Assembly (NCBI GenBank): GCA_902760645.1
Contig: CACWHC010000009.1
Span: forward strand, 32,340 to 96,339
Length of the DNA stretch: 64,000 bases
Source: an uncultured bacterium
GTDB taxonomy: Bacteria; Cyanobacteriota; Vampirovibrionia; Gastranaerophilales; Gastranaerophilaceae
Direction: 5' to 3'
Position numbers and translations under genes: made by a program. Numbering within the stretch: the stretch's first letter is position 1; each line of letters starts with the position of its first letter. The notes beneath the pieces are model-generated. The model did not search any database and had not been told where the DNA came from. It saw only the letters and a list, made by a program, of their open reading frames with translations. Below are positions 24,686 to 33,868 of this stretch, piece by piece.

Positions 24686-25609
24686 ATGCCTGTAAATTTT
24701 TTAAATTATCTTAATGATACATATCAATATCCTAATAAATCCGAATGTAATATTACGTTCGGCTCTTTGAAATTGATTTATAAAAGTTCAAAAAGGATAG
24801 ATGAAGTCGTTTTGCAGTCAAAGAATAAACATAATAAAATCGGTTGGGGTTCTGAGGGTACTGTTTACAGAATACCGGGTACAGAGTATTGTCTAAAAGT
24901 TTTCCGTGACATAAGAACTAAAGTTTTGGATAAGTGGACACGCAAGATTTCCGAAGAAGAAAAAGTTAATCATGTTCTTATGAAAAAAGGTAAAAAGATG
25001 CAGATAATGAAATATCTTAACGGAAAATCTTTAGAGTATAAAATTCCGGATGAAGTTTATAGTTTACCAGGGAGTTCTTACAGAAATCTTCTAAGACAAA
25101 TCAGTAGCGCAAACAGATGCGGTATGTATTTTGACCACATCCCTTCAAATATAATATATAATCCTGACAAAAAATCCCTGACTGCTATAGATTTTTATCG
25201 GGGTGTTACTAATGATTTAAGGTGCTATCAGCCTTATTCACAGGTATTTCTATGTCTTAAAACGGATAATCGGTTAAATAACGCAAAACTTGGTAAAAAA
25301 CTTCTGAATATTGCGGTAAAAGAATTTTTACATCCCGAGAAAGCAGAAATCTATACGACACGGGAAGATGTCCTCAGAATGCTTCATCAAGTCAGGCAAA
25401 CTCAGAAAAATTTGAAAGCTGAGGATTTTGACAATATACGAAAACTCATAGTCCGTGTATCAGTCCTGAAGCAAAGAGAAAACTTTGGTGAAATAAATCG
25501 GGAACTATTATTAAAACGAACCCAAGAATTGAGAAAACTTATTAATTCGACTTTCTCCTCAGATAATAAAAATATTCGAAAGAGTAGCTTTGATAAAACG
25601 CAATATTAA
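24686..25609 (+). CDS. Divergent protein-kinase-fold protein
   Basis: 307 residues. The N-lobe has a glycine loop GWGSEGTVYRI (53-63) and candidate ATP-binding Lys71 (YCLKVFR); the C-lobe has a catalytic-loop equivalent DHIPSNI with Asp150 and Asn155 at the canonical spacing and a DFG equivalent IDFYRG (Asp169). The whole catalytic set is present although HRD is FDH. The C-terminal approximately 100 residues are helical and charged. No membrane segment or signal peptide. It could phosphorylate proteins or small molecules, or be a secreted effector kinase; nothing nearby decides. There is no good ribosome binding site. Confidence 0.65.
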   Translation: MPVNFLNYLNDTYQYPNKSECNITFGSLKLIYKSSKRIDEVVLQSKNKHNKIGWGSEGTVYRIPGTEYCLKVFRDIRTKVLDKWTRKISEEEKVNHVLMKKGKKMQIMKYLNGKSLEYKIPDEVYSLPGSSYRNLLRQISSANRCGMYFDHIPSNIIYNPDKKSLTAIDFYRGVTNDLRCYQPYSQVFLCLKTDNRLNNAKLGKKLLNIAVKEFLHPEKAEIYTTREDVLRMLHQVRQTQKNLKAEDFDNIRKLIVRVSVLKQRENFGEINRELLLKRTQELRKLINSTFSSDNKNIRKSSFDKTQY

Positions 25610-25661
25610 ATATCTTGCGAAATACTATGTATTTTATTGTTTTGTAATATATATCCCATAA

Positions 25662-27047
25662 TTATTTCAGTTTATATATTCTAAAATTTTCCGGATTGTG
25701 ACTGATAGAATTAGACGAATTAAATATCAATATTCCAATTTCTTTTGGATTTATTGTATATTCAGATATATAATACTTACAGTTAATAGTTTTATTATAG
25801 TTTCTGTTTTTGATTCTTGAAAAATTATGATAACTTGTAAAATGCTTTTCATCTAAAGAAAAGAATTTTTTATCTGGTAAATATGCAGCAATGCTTGTAA
25901 AAAAGTATGGAGGACCTTCAACACAAAATGTTATTTCGTCATTCAAGTTTTGTCTTATGTACTGTGCTGTTTCTTTTGCTCCTGTGTAATTATATTTTAC
26001 GTCCGATATAAAATTATTGATAGAAAATAAACAATTTATTGCAAATATTACAACGATAACTGCATTTAATATTTTATCTTTTTTTACATTTTCTATTACC
26101 CAAAAACAAAAAATAAGAATAAATAAAAGCAAATACGCTTTTTGAGGTTTTACCCCACCAAACCATACCTTATAATAAATATAAAAATGATAGAAAACCG
26201 AAAGCAGAAAAACAGTAAACATTTGTTTATGACGAATAAACAACCTTGCTAATACAATAATAAGCAAAGAATAAAATAAAATTAATGTTACTAAATTATT
26301 TGAAAAAGGATGTTGAAAAAATACAAACGCAAAATCCTTTAAAGCAGTTGCAATCGGTGATGTATTATTTGTCCATTGAAAATAGCAATCATTTAAATAA
26401 GCTGCTTTGTGGAAAAAAAGATATATATAAGAAGCATTAATAAAAAATAAAACAATAGGGACCAGATTTATATATTTTTTTTCTTTTATGGTTTGTATAA
26501 TTAATTCGGTGCTAAATAATCCCATGGTTGCAGCACAGAAACCAACTATTAAAAAATTTGTATTAGAGAGTAAAATAAGAGTTAAAGTATAAAGAAACGG
26601 ATGGGCTTTTCTTTTTGCGTAAATATCTGCCAGGATAAATAATATGATAGGAATTAGTACGAGATCTCTAACAATAATAGGATAAAAATAAAGCATTGCA
26701 GAACTTAATACTATAAGACATTTTGTTAATTTGTTAAATGGTGATTTAAAAATAAGATATCCTGCAGCCAAATATAAAAATATTAAACCGATAATTTGAA
26801 CAGTATATACACTAAAACCTAATTTTGCAAACGGCATTAAAATTAAAAAAAATGGTAAAGGATGCCCTTCTATCTTTAATATATCTAGGAATTCATTCCA
26901 AGTATAATCTCTGACGATGCACCAAGGCTGGGTTTCATCACGCCACATTTCATGATTTAACATCAATATAAGCGTTAAAATTATATATATCAGAAATAAA
27001 ATTATATTATATTTATTTGTTTTTATAAAATTAAAAATCCTTTGCAT
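25662..27047 (-). CDS. Polytopic membrane glycosyltransferase-like protein (GT-C type)
   Basis: 461 residues with about ten transmembrane helices. After the first helix it has LNHEMWRDETQPWCIVRDYT, an acidic D-E loop typical of GT39/ArnT-like GT-C enzymes, then GHPLPFFLIL. The C-terminal approximately 110 residues are soluble. It likely transfers sugar from a polyprenyl carrier outside the membrane. ATG 27047 is chosen because TATAAT (minus strand 27059-27054) ends 6 nt before it; an ATG 11 codons upstream would lie across this promoter. Convergent with the kinase-like gene. Confidence 0.75.
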   Translation of the reverse strand: MQRIFNFIKTNKYNIILFLIYIILTLILMLNHEMWRDETQPWCIVRDYTWNEFLDILKIEGHPLPFFLILMPFAKLGFSVYTVQIIGLIFLYLAAGYLIFKSPFNKLTKCLIVLSSAMLYFYPIIVRDLVLIPIILFILADIYAKRKAHPFLYTLTLILLSNTNFLIVGFCAATMGLFSTELIIQTIKEKKYINLVPIVLFFINASYIYLFFHKAAYLNDCYFQWTNNTSPIATALKDFAFVFFQHPFSNNLVTLILFYSLLIIVLARLFIRHKQMFTVFLLSVFYHFYIYYKVWFGGVKPQKAYLLLFILIFCFWVIENVKKDKILNAVIVVIFAINCLFSINNFISDVKYNYTGAKETAQYIRQNLNDEITFCVEGPPYFFTSIAAYLPDKKFFSLDEKHFTSYHNFSRIKNRNYNKTINCKYYISEYTINPKEIGILIFNSSNSISHNPENFRIYKLK

Positions 27048-27053
27048 AGTTTT

Positions 27054-27059
27054 ATTATA
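27054..27059 (-). promoter_or_regulatory. -10 box of a leaderless membrane-protein gene
   Basis: TATAAT, then AAAACT, then ATG 27047 on the minus strand. The predicted transcription start coincides with the ATG. Confidence 0.6.
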
Positions 27060-27247
27060 GTGTAAATATGTAAATAGCACAAAAAACGTTCAAGTTAAGC
27101 GAACAGAGAGAATTTTTAAGTTCTTTAACTTAATAAAACAAACTTATGTATGTATGTATATTATTCGAATAATTCTGTAATCATATACTGTATAATTATA
27201 CTCTAAAATTTTATATCAGTTATGTTGTATTAGGATATTTTTAATTT

Positions 27248-27263
27248 GCGGGAGACGAGGCTC
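27248..27263 (-). repeat. Partial tRNA-Gly 3' end (candidate attachment site)
   Basis: GCGGGAGACGAGGCTC (reverse complement of the acceptor/T-arm 3' end of tRNA-Gly) is identical to 29297-29312 in the same orientation, 2,049 bp away. The interval holds the KPEV/ADP-ribosyltransferase-like gene. Confidence 0.7.
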
Positions 27264-27268
27264 TGTCG

Positions 27269-27414
27269 GATTATTGGCAGTTCACAAGTTTACATTCGCT
27301 ACATTTTGCTATCGCAAAATTTTCGTTCATTACAACTTGTTCACAAGGACGAGTCTCGTTCGCTTATATTATCTAATAATACTACAAAAAAGTCTGCTCA
27401 TTTGTCCAGCTGAC
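27269..27414 (+). repeat. Dispersed intergenic repeat, copy A
   Basis: About 146 bp starting GATTATTGGCAGTTC and containing a small hairpin TTTTGC TATC GCAAAA, GGACGAG, GTTCGCTT and CTGCTCATTTGTCC. The reverse complement of 36304-36449 matches it along its length. The remaining intergenic DNA from 27060 to 27575 has a TATG microsatellite (27144-27159) and the inverted repeat GTAACAA...TTGTTAC (27484-27509), a possible operator for the gene at 27576. Confidence 0.65.
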
Positions 27415-27575
27415 CGCCTGTAAATAGACTGATGGTATGGTTTCGTTAGACAGATAGTTTGCACTTTTGCGTAAAGTTAATTCGTAACAATTTGCTTGAA
27501 ATTTGTTACAATTAAGCAATTTTCGAAACCCTACATACTTTATAAATGCGGTAGGTTATAATAAGGAATATATTT

Positions 27576-28862
27576 ATGGTTAGTGGAATAACAGGTAATT
27601 ATTCACCAGCATATGCTGTAAATTATGGTAATAGACAAATTCAACCAGTATCGTTTAAAGCTGATATAGATAAAACTGATACAATAGAGTTATCCCAAAA
27701 TGGACGGAAAAAACTATCAACAGGGGAGAAAGTTGCAATAGGCACTGGGATTGCTTTGACTTTAGCCATAGGTGCAGATTTAATATTTTGTAAAGGTAAA
27801 CATGTAAAGAATTTACTGGGTAAATTAAAGGGTAACAAAGTTAAGCCAGAGGTTAAGCCAGAAGTTAAACCTGAAGTCAAACCAGAAGTTAAGCCAGAGG
27901 TTAAGCCAGAAGTTAAACCTGAAGTCAAACCAGAAGTTAAGCCAGAGGTTAAGCCAGAAGTTAAACCTGAAGTCAAACCAGAGGTGAAACCCGAGGTAAA
28001 GTCAGAAATCAAACCTGAAGTCAATACAGATGCACTAAAGAAACAGTTAGACTCAGAGTTAAATGCTTTTGCTGAAACTATCCCTAATTTGTCACGTTCT
28101 GAACTTGCTAAATTAAGATATGAACTAAATTCATGGGGTGGAGAAATTAAAGACCTTGAAAAGCTAGCTAAAGAAAAAGGTCTTTCTAAAGCTGAGCAAT
28201 TAAGACTTACACATCTTCAAGACAAGTTAAAGTTAGTCAATCAACGTGAAAGAGAAATTGAAAAAGCACTGCAACCATTTCATCCTGGAGATACCGTAAC
28301 AGATACTTCTGCAATTTCTAGACATCATGCCGCAAATGGTTTCAACCAAGATATACGTTATGCTGTAGAAGCCCGTGCCAATAATATGAAAGGGTTAGCA
28401 GAGGATGAAGTTAAAGAAGTATTAGCAACCGAGAAGTTAATGTCAAGGATAGATAAAAATTTTGAGCAATTACCACCATTAAGCCATGATTGTATAGTTT
28501 ACAAAGGTGCAGCAGAAAATCCTGTAATCAAAAGTAATAATAAAATTCTTGAAGTGATAGATAAAGCTAAAGTTGGAGATGTTGTTATTCCTGACACAGC
28601 CTATACATACACTGCATTTGAATGTTCTATGGCTGAAAATTGGGGTGGTGAAGGTGCAAGAATGACAGATTTAGCAAGAAAACCACTCAGAGTAATGATG
28701 TGTGAAATACATTTACCAAAAGGGGCAAAAGTTTCAAGAAACTGGGAACACTATGGCGAAGTCCTTATGCCTCGTGGTGCACAATACAAAGTCCTTGATA
28801 AAAAGGTAGCTCCTAATGGCGATATAGAAGTAGCTTTGGAATACATCTTGCCTAAGTCATAA
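27576..28862 (+). CDS. KPEV-repeat protein with ADP-ribosyltransferase-like C-terminus
   Basis: 428 residues. N-terminus about 1-45 ends in QIQPVSFKAD, then a single hydrophobic segment (VAIGTGIALTLAIGADLIFC, about 52-71), a stalk of 15 tetrapeptides (residues 90-149; 13 KPEV, one KSEI, one KPEV), a helical linker and a C-terminal domain. That domain resembles the ADP-ribosyltransferase exoenzyme family: CIVYKGA (Lys310 where most have Arg), TYTAFECSMAENWGG (STS-like), and HYGEVLMPRGAQYKVL with Glu395 at the ExE position (first Glu absent). A membrane-tethered or surface toxin/effector is plausible. No immunity gene is obvious. Confidence 0.62.
   Translation: MVSGITGNYSPAYAVNYGNRQIQPVSFKADIDKTDTIELSQNGRKKLSTGEKVAIGTGIALTLAIGADLIFCKGKHVKNLLGKLKGNKVKPEVKPEVKPEVKPEVKPEVKPEVKPEVKPEVKPEVKPEVKPEVKPEVKPEVKSEIKPEVNTDALKKQLDSELNAFAETIPNLSRSELAKLRYELNSWGGEIKDLEKLAKEKGLSKAEQLRLTHLQDKLKLVNQREREIEKALQPFHPGDTVTDTSAISRHHAANGFNQDIRYAVEARANNMKGLAEDEVKEVLATEKLMSRIDKNFEQLPPLSHDCIVYKGAAENPVIKSNNKILEVIDKAKVGDVVIPDTAYTYTAFECSMAENWGGEGARMTDLARKPLRVMMCEIHLPKGAKVSRNWEHYGEVLMPRGAQYKVLDKKVAPNGDIEVALEYILPKS
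27843..28022 (+). repeat. 12-bp tandem repeats encoding KPEV, 48-bp higher-order unit
   Basis: Fifteen 12-bp units. The codon choices repeat in blocks of four units (AAGCCAGAGGTT, AAGCCAGAAGTT, AAACCTGAAGTC, AAACCAGAAGTT), so a 48-bp unit is present about three times. Such an array can expand or contract by multiples of 12 or 48 bp without breaking the frame. Confidence 0.95.
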
Positions 28863-29004
28863 TATTAATTTAATTTTTAATATTAACAATCTTATAATAA
28901 TTATCTTTACCAAATAAACTATACCTTACCAAAATAAGCGTTCTATACCCAAAAAACAGCTTTAAAAAATTTCTTACTATTATTGGAAAGTAGCCGACCG
29001 GAAA

Positions 29005-29133
29005 GAGTAAATAATGAGTAAATATGAGTAAATCGGTTTTTGGGGAACAATTGTGCTTCCGACCTCCGAAACCCCTACAACGAGCGAGTTTCAGAAAAAT
29101 GAATAGTTAAACTGACAAAACCAAACTACTCGT
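29005..29133 (+). repeat. Approx. 130-bp mobile-element end repeat, copy 2
   Basis: GAGTAAAT iterons at 29005, 29016 and 29026, CTTCCGACCTCCGAAAC at 29056 and CTACTCGT at 29126; same order and spacing as copy 1 at 21423-21552. It lies 164 bp left of the tRNA-Gly remnant. Apart from these and the terminator, the 28863-29465 gap holds no gene I can support. Confidence 0.75.
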
Positions 29134-29260
29134 CTAACTACAAACGGCAATTCCGCATTTTGTTTTACAGCAATTTCATTGCTTTCAAACAAAAGTGCTC
29201 CAGCCTCAGCTCGCTCACGCAACTCACTCTGTCGCTCGTTCGTCACCTTTGACACAAGCT

Positions 29261-29295
29261 AATAAAAAAGAGCCCTTTCAGGACTCTTTTTTATT
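29261..29295 (-). terminator. Hairpin terminator beside the tRNA-Gly remnant
   Basis: AATAAAAAAGAGCCCT TTC AGGACTCTTTTTTATT, a long imperfect palindrome with A/T-runs on both sides; it can act on both strands. Confidence 0.75.
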
Positions 29296-29296
29296 A

Positions 29297-29356
29297 GCGG
29301 GAGACGAGGCTCGAACTCGCGACATCCTCCTTGGCAAGGAGGCATTCTACCGGTAC
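29297..29356 (-). pseudogene. tRNA-Gly (GCC) remnant, 5' part missing
   Basis: On the minus strand the anticodon arm CCTCCTTGCCAAGGAGG (anticodon GCC), variable and T-arm GCGAGTTCGAGCCTCGT and 3' acceptor CTCCCGC are intact, but the expected 5' GCGGGAG and much of the D-arm are replaced by unrelated AT-rich sequence. It cannot form an acceptor stem. A 3'-part-only tRNA is the typical scar of integration into a tRNA gene. Confidence 0.75.
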
Positions 29357-29465
29357 TCTCTTATTATTACATGCTGAATTTTTAATTGCAAGTGTTTTGT
29401 TTTACTAGCAAAAATTTTTTTGTTTGTATTTTATTCATGATGTATATATTTTTAGGAATGTGTCT

Positions 29466-30308
29466 ATGTCTTTTATTAACAAATTATCATCAAAAGTTGA
29501 AAATGTTATATCAGGTAATTGGGTTAAGCTGCCAAACAGATTTCCTCAGGAAAGTGATTGGCTGAAGATGGGTGCGGTTTCTCTTAAACCCCGAACTAAT
29601 ACGCAGGATGAAATTCTTAATTCATTAAAGGCTCATGCTAAAGATAATGCGGAAATTGCCGATTTCCTTGAACATCTTGATGAAATGGATAATAAGTATC
29701 TCGGCTTAGCTCACGATATTGTTGATCTTTCAAATTGTAATGAACGCTTAATCGGCAGCATTAATATGTTGGATAAAGCTAATGAAAACCATTCTTTTAT
29801 GGGGCATATACTTGGTATGCTGCCTGTGGTAAGCAGAGAAAATCCGGCAGCTCTCGATTTATCTCAGGCTGTTATTAATAATTCGGATACTATTAATGCT
29901 AAATATTTCCTTATAAATTTATTTGGTTTTGATTTACATAAAATGAGCGGACTCGCCGAACAATTTAAAGCTGTCAAAGAAGTTATCCCTATTATTGCCA
30001 GAGATACTTTGTCAGGCGGTTATCTTATGGATTTTTCCAAAAATAAGGAATTTTTTGAGTTTGTTAAATTCCTCGCTTCTTCCGATTCTAAACCGGCAAA
30101 TGTCAGGATGCTTAATGAAATAATGAAAGTTATTCAGACATTATGCAAAAAAACGAATCCTAATTGTGACTTGGGTGCGATTAAAACCGCAGATACCGTT
30201 ACTTTAAGAAAAAATTTAGATGCACTTCCTTATTACATAGAAAATGCGGAAGCTCAGGGTAAATATTCGGTAGATATTTCAGGTTTCTTGTCAAAAGCCG
30301 CAGATTAA
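29466..30308 (+). CDS. Hypothetical protein
   Basis: 280 residues from ATG 29466 (AGGA 10 nt upstream; an upstream in-frame ATG would add 14 unlikely residues). Predicted mostly alpha-helical and soluble, with segments such as NWVKLPNRFPQESDWLKMGA, LPYYIENAEAQGKYSVDISG and FLSKAAD at the C-terminus. No motif, signal peptide or membrane segment recognised. Convergent with dnaE, 11 bp apart. Its base composition is like the neighbouring core genes. Confidence 0.65.
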   Translation: MSFINKLSSKVENVISGNWVKLPNRFPQESDWLKMGAVSLKPRTNTQDEILNSLKAHAKDNAEIADFLEHLDEMDNKYLGLAHDIVDLSNCNERLIGSINMLDKANENHSFMGHILGMLPVVSRENPAALDLSQAVINNSDTINAKYFLINLFGFDLHKMSGLAEQFKAVKEVIPIIARDTLSGGYLMDFSKNKEFFEFVKFLASSDSKPANVRMLNEIMKVIQTLCKKTNPNCDLGAIKTADTVTLRKNLDALPYYIENAEAQGKYSVDISGFLSKAAD

Positions 30309-30319
30309 ATATGATTCAA

Positions 30320-33300
30320 TTATGCAGTAGCTTCTTCTGTTACTTTTGTGTCCATTGACTTAATGTTGATATTGATGCGTTCTTTAAATGTTTGGTTTAG
30401 TGAATTTACCAAATCATTTGATGCTTTTACCCAAAACATTGAAGCGGTGAGAATTTTTGCCTCCACGCCGTCATCGTCAACTTTAAGCATAACAGGGTCA
30501 GAACCCTGAAATTCGCACAGTTTATTCTTTAAAAATACAAGTTCTTCAAATTTAAAATCATTTTCTAATTTTATGGTAAGAATATTTGAGTTATCAACCG
30601 TTTTAACCGTATCAATAAGTATAACAGGCTGCTCAGAGTCTTCTTTTCTGCTGATTTTACCCGAAACAATTACTCGTTGTTCGTTTTGCAGGTATTCTCC
30701 GTATTCCGCAATCTTAGAATTAAATGCAATGGTTTCGGCTTTACCGGTCAAATCTTCAATAGTTATAAATCTTATAAATTTTGTCGGATCTTTTTTGGTA
30801 GGTATTTGTTTTGTTGCGGTAATTAACCCGCATATAGTTACTACCTTATCATTAGGTAAGTTTGCAAGTTCCGATACCTTATGCGTCATCAGAAACGGTA
30901 ATTTATCCCTTATTGTTGACAGGGGATGGCTCGTTACATAAAATCCGAGAAATTCTTTTTCAAAAATCTGGATTTCTCTTTGACTATATTCTTCGTCAGA
31001 ACCTGCAAGCTGGAATTTTGCATCCTGAAGGTCAGAAGAATCTCCAAGCATATCAAACAGGCTCGTTTGACCGGCTTCTTTTTGTTTGGCTTCTTTTGAT
31101 GCTGTAGATGTTATGTATTCTATGTTTTCCCAAAGCTGTTTACGACTCTTTTCTATTGAGGAAAAAGCTCCAGCTTTTATCAGACCTTCTAACGTTTTTT
31201 TGTTTGAACATTTGGTATCCAGTCTTTTTACATAATCATATATGGATTTAAAGTCGCCGTTTTCATTTCGTTCTTTTATAATTTCTTCAATAACGCCTTC
31301 GCCTACTTGTTTTATTGAAGCCAAACCGAAACGTATGTTTCCGTTATCAGGTGTAAAGGTTGAGTATGAATGATTTATGTCTGGCGGAAGAATTTTTATA
31401 CCTTTTTTCTGTGCTTCTTCCATATACAATTGAGTTTTATCCTGATCACCTGCTACACTTGATAACAGTGCGGATAAGTATTCTACCGGATAATGGCATT
31501 TTAAGTATGCGGTTTGATATGCAACAAATGCGTAAGCTGCTGAGTGGCTTCGGTTGAAACAGTATGATGCGAATGCAAGAATTTGGTTAAACAGATTTGT
31601 TGCGGCTTCTGCGCTCATTCCGTGTTGTGCTGAGCGTTCAATAAACTTGCCTTTTTGTTTTTCCATTTCATCTACTTTTTTCTTACCCATCATACGGCGA
31701 ACCATATCCGCTTGCCCGAGTGAATAATCAGCAAGCACCTGGAACACCTGCATAATTTGTTCCTGATATACGATTGTGCCGTATGTATCTTTTAGTACAG
31801 GTTCTAATAAAGGATGAGCATAAGTAATAGCTTGTCTGCCGTGTTTTCTTTCAACAAAGTCGTCAACCATTCCCGAATCAAGCGGTCCCGGACGGAACAG
31901 GGCAACTAACGCACCTAAATCTTCAAAAACGTCAGGTTTCAGTTTTTTTACAAGGTTTTTCATCCCCTGAGATTCAAGCTGAAATACACCGTCTGTATCT
32001 CCCGTCATAAGCATATCGTATACGGGTTTATCATCCAGTGGTATGTTATTTATATCAACTTCTATTCCCTGTTGTTCTTTAATCATATCAACTGTTTTAT
32101 AGATTGTTGTGATATTTCTTAATCCTAAAAAGTCCATTTTTAAAAGGCTCAGAACTTCAGTAACATCGTGAGGCGGATAACCTGTCTGAATGATGCCGTC
32201 TTTTGACGGCTGAACAGGTAAAATGTTATCTAAAGGTTCAGGTGCAATAATAACTCCGGCAGCGTGTGTACCTGTGTTATTTTTTATTCCTTCAATTCCG
32301 ACAGCTAAATCAATGATTTTTTTCATTCCGACAGTTTTGCCTTCCATTGGGTCGCCGACCGGAATTTGGGCATCCTCATCGTACAGTGTTCTTAGTTCTG
32401 AACCTTCATATTGCATAGCCTGTTTTAGAGTTTTTGCCTTCTCATCTATGCTTTGTGCCAGTTCTATTGCAGGGTCAATTAAACCTGCAAGTCGGTTACT
32501 TTCAGAAAACGGAACTTTTAATATTCTGGCGATTCCTTTAAAAGCTGCTTTTGCAGCGTATGTACCAAATGTAATAATCTGACAAACTCTGTCTTCACCA
32601 TATTTTTGTGTTACATAATCTATAACTTCTCCACGCCGTTCAATACAAAAATCTATATCTATATCGGGCATGGTAAAACGTTCGGGATTTAAGAATCTTT
32701 CAAACAATAATTTATGCTTTATCGGGTCTAAGTCGGTAATTTCAAGAGCATAAGCTACGATTGAACCTGCTGCCGAACCACGTCCCGGGCCTACAGGAAT
32801 TCCGTTTGTTTTTGCATAGTGTATAAAATCCCATGTAATAAGAAAGTACGCAGTAAATCCCATCTGCTCAATTACACCGATTTCGTAGTTTGCACGTTCT
32901 TTTAAAGCATCGGTAACTTCACCGTATCTCTTTTTTAAACCTTCTTTTACCAAATATTCAAAATAAGATTCCGTGGTATGTCCTGCCGGAACTTTGTATT
33001 CAGGCAGAGGACTTTTACCGAGTTCTAGCATAAGATGACATTTTTCCGCAATATCTACGGTATTTTGTATGCACTTATCAAAAGTATCGGAATCCATCCA
33101 TTTAAAGGAATCTCTAAGTTGTTCTGCAGTTTTTACATAAAATTCATTATTTGGGAAATGGAAACGGTCAGGATCATCCTTATCGCTGTTTGTTTGCATG
33201 CACAACAGCGTATCATGCATATCCGCATCTTCTTTTCTTAAATAATGGGAGTCATTTGTAATGACCATTTCAATATTTAAATCTTTAGCTATTTGCATTA

Positions 33301-33868
33301 AATCCGGATTAGTCCTTTTTTGTTCATCTAATCCGTGGTCCTGAAGTTCTATATAATAATCTTCCCCGAACAGCTCTTTATACTGTTTTGCAATCGCTGT
33401 TGCTTTTTCCTTATCCCCTTTTAGCAGGTGTTGGAGTACTTCTCCTCCAAGGCAGGCAGAAAGACAAATCAAACCCTCGTGATATTCTTTTAATAATTCC
33501 CAATTAATTCTCGGGTGCATATATCTTCCTTTGCACCATGCGGTAGATACGAGTTTGATAAGGTTTTTATATCCGGTTTTGTCTTTAGCCAATAATATCA
33601 GGTGGTAGCATGGATTGTGCAATTTGTTTTTTTCTTCCAAATCACCGTCATGTACATAAAATTCGCAGCCAAGTATCGGTTTTACCCCATTTTCTTTTGC
33701 TGTGGTGTACAATTCCATATCACCGTACATAACCCCGTGGTCGGTTAAGGCTACGGCAGGCATGTCATTTTCTTTGGCAAAATTTACCAAATCACTTATT
33801 CTTATAGCTCCGTCCAAAAGCGAGTATTCACTGTGCAGATGGAGTGGTACATACGGTTTATTACTCAT
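30320..33868 (-). CDS. dnaE: DNA polymerase III alpha subunit
   Basis: 1182 residues, normal for DnaE. N-terminal PHP domain PLHLHSEYSLLDGA; palm region with GRGSAAGSIVAYALEI and the catalytic acid pair PDIDIDF; RPGPLDSGMVDDFVERKHGR; tau-interacting and helix-hairpin-helix regions; a C-terminal OB fold (VVTICGLITATKQIPTKKD; IVSGKISRKE). It is the main replicative polymerase; absence of a fused exonuclease (PolC) fits cyanobacterial-type DnaE. It appears not to be the split intein form. Start ATG 33868 has only a weak GAAAG. Monocistronic. Confidence 0.97.
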   Translation of the reverse strand: MSNKPYVPLHLHSEYSLLDGAIRISDLVNFAKENDMPAVALTDHGVMYGDMELYTTAKENGVKPILGCEFYVHDGDLEEKNKLHNPCYHLILLAKDKTGYKNLIKLVSTAWCKGRYMHPRINWELLKEYHEGLICLSACLGGEVLQHLLKGDKEKATAIAKQYKELFGEDYYIELQDHGLDEQKRTNPDLMQIAKDLNIEMVITNDSHYLRKEDADMHDTLLCMQTNSDKDDPDRFHFPNNEFYVKTAEQLRDSFKWMDSDTFDKCIQNTVDIAEKCHLMLELGKSPLPEYKVPAGHTTESYFEYLVKEGLKKRYGEVTDALKERANYEIGVIEQMGFTAYFLITWDFIHYAKTNGIPVGPGRGSAAGSIVAYALEITDLDPIKHKLLFERFLNPERFTMPDIDIDFCIERRGEVIDYVTQKYGEDRVCQIITFGTYAAKAAFKGIARILKVPFSESNRLAGLIDPAIELAQSIDEKAKTLKQAMQYEGSELRTLYDEDAQIPVGDPMEGKTVGMKKIIDLAVGIEGIKNNTGTHAAGVIIAPEPLDNILPVQPSKDGIIQTGYPPHDVTEVLSLLKMDFLGLRNITTIYKTVDMIKEQQGIEVDINNIPLDDKPVYDMLMTGDTDGVFQLESQGMKNLVKKLKPDVFEDLGALVALFRPGPLDSGMVDDFVERKHGRQAITYAHPLLEPVLKDTYGTIVYQEQIMQVFQVLADYSLGQADMVRRMMGKKKVDEMEKQKGKFIERSAQHGMSAEAATNLFNQILAFASYCFNRSHSAAYAFVAYQTAYLKCHYPVEYLSALLSSVAGDQDKTQLYMEEAQKKGIKILPPDINHSYSTFTPDNGNIRFGLASIKQVGEGVIEEIIKERNENGDFKSIYDYVKRLDTKCSNKKTLEGLIKAGAFSSIEKSRKQLWENIEYITSTASKEAKQKEAGQTSLFDMLGDSSDLQDAKFQLAGSDEEYSQREIQIFEKEFLGFYVTSHPLSTIRDKLPFLMTHKVSELANLPNDKVVTICGLITATKQIPTKKDPTKFIRFITIEDLTGKAETIAFNSKIAEYGEYLQNEQRVIVSGKISRKEDSEQPVILIDTVKTVDNSNILTIKLENDFKFEELVFLKNKLCEFQGSDPVMLKVDDDGVEAKILTASMFWVKASNDLVNSLNQTFKERININIKSMDTKVTEEATA

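Noticed and set aside
27641..28024. 127-aa antisense frame rich in TSGL repeats
   Set aside because: Mirror of the KPEV repeat array on the opposite strand, no start signal.
29297..29368. Functional tRNA-Gly
   Set aside because: The 5' side cannot pair with CTCCCGC and the D-arm is shortened, so it is called a remnant.
29195..29377. 60-aa reading frame ending in AGDEARTRDILLGKEAFYRYS
   Set aside because: It crosses the terminator and the tRNA-Gly remnant; a tRNA-derived spurious frame.
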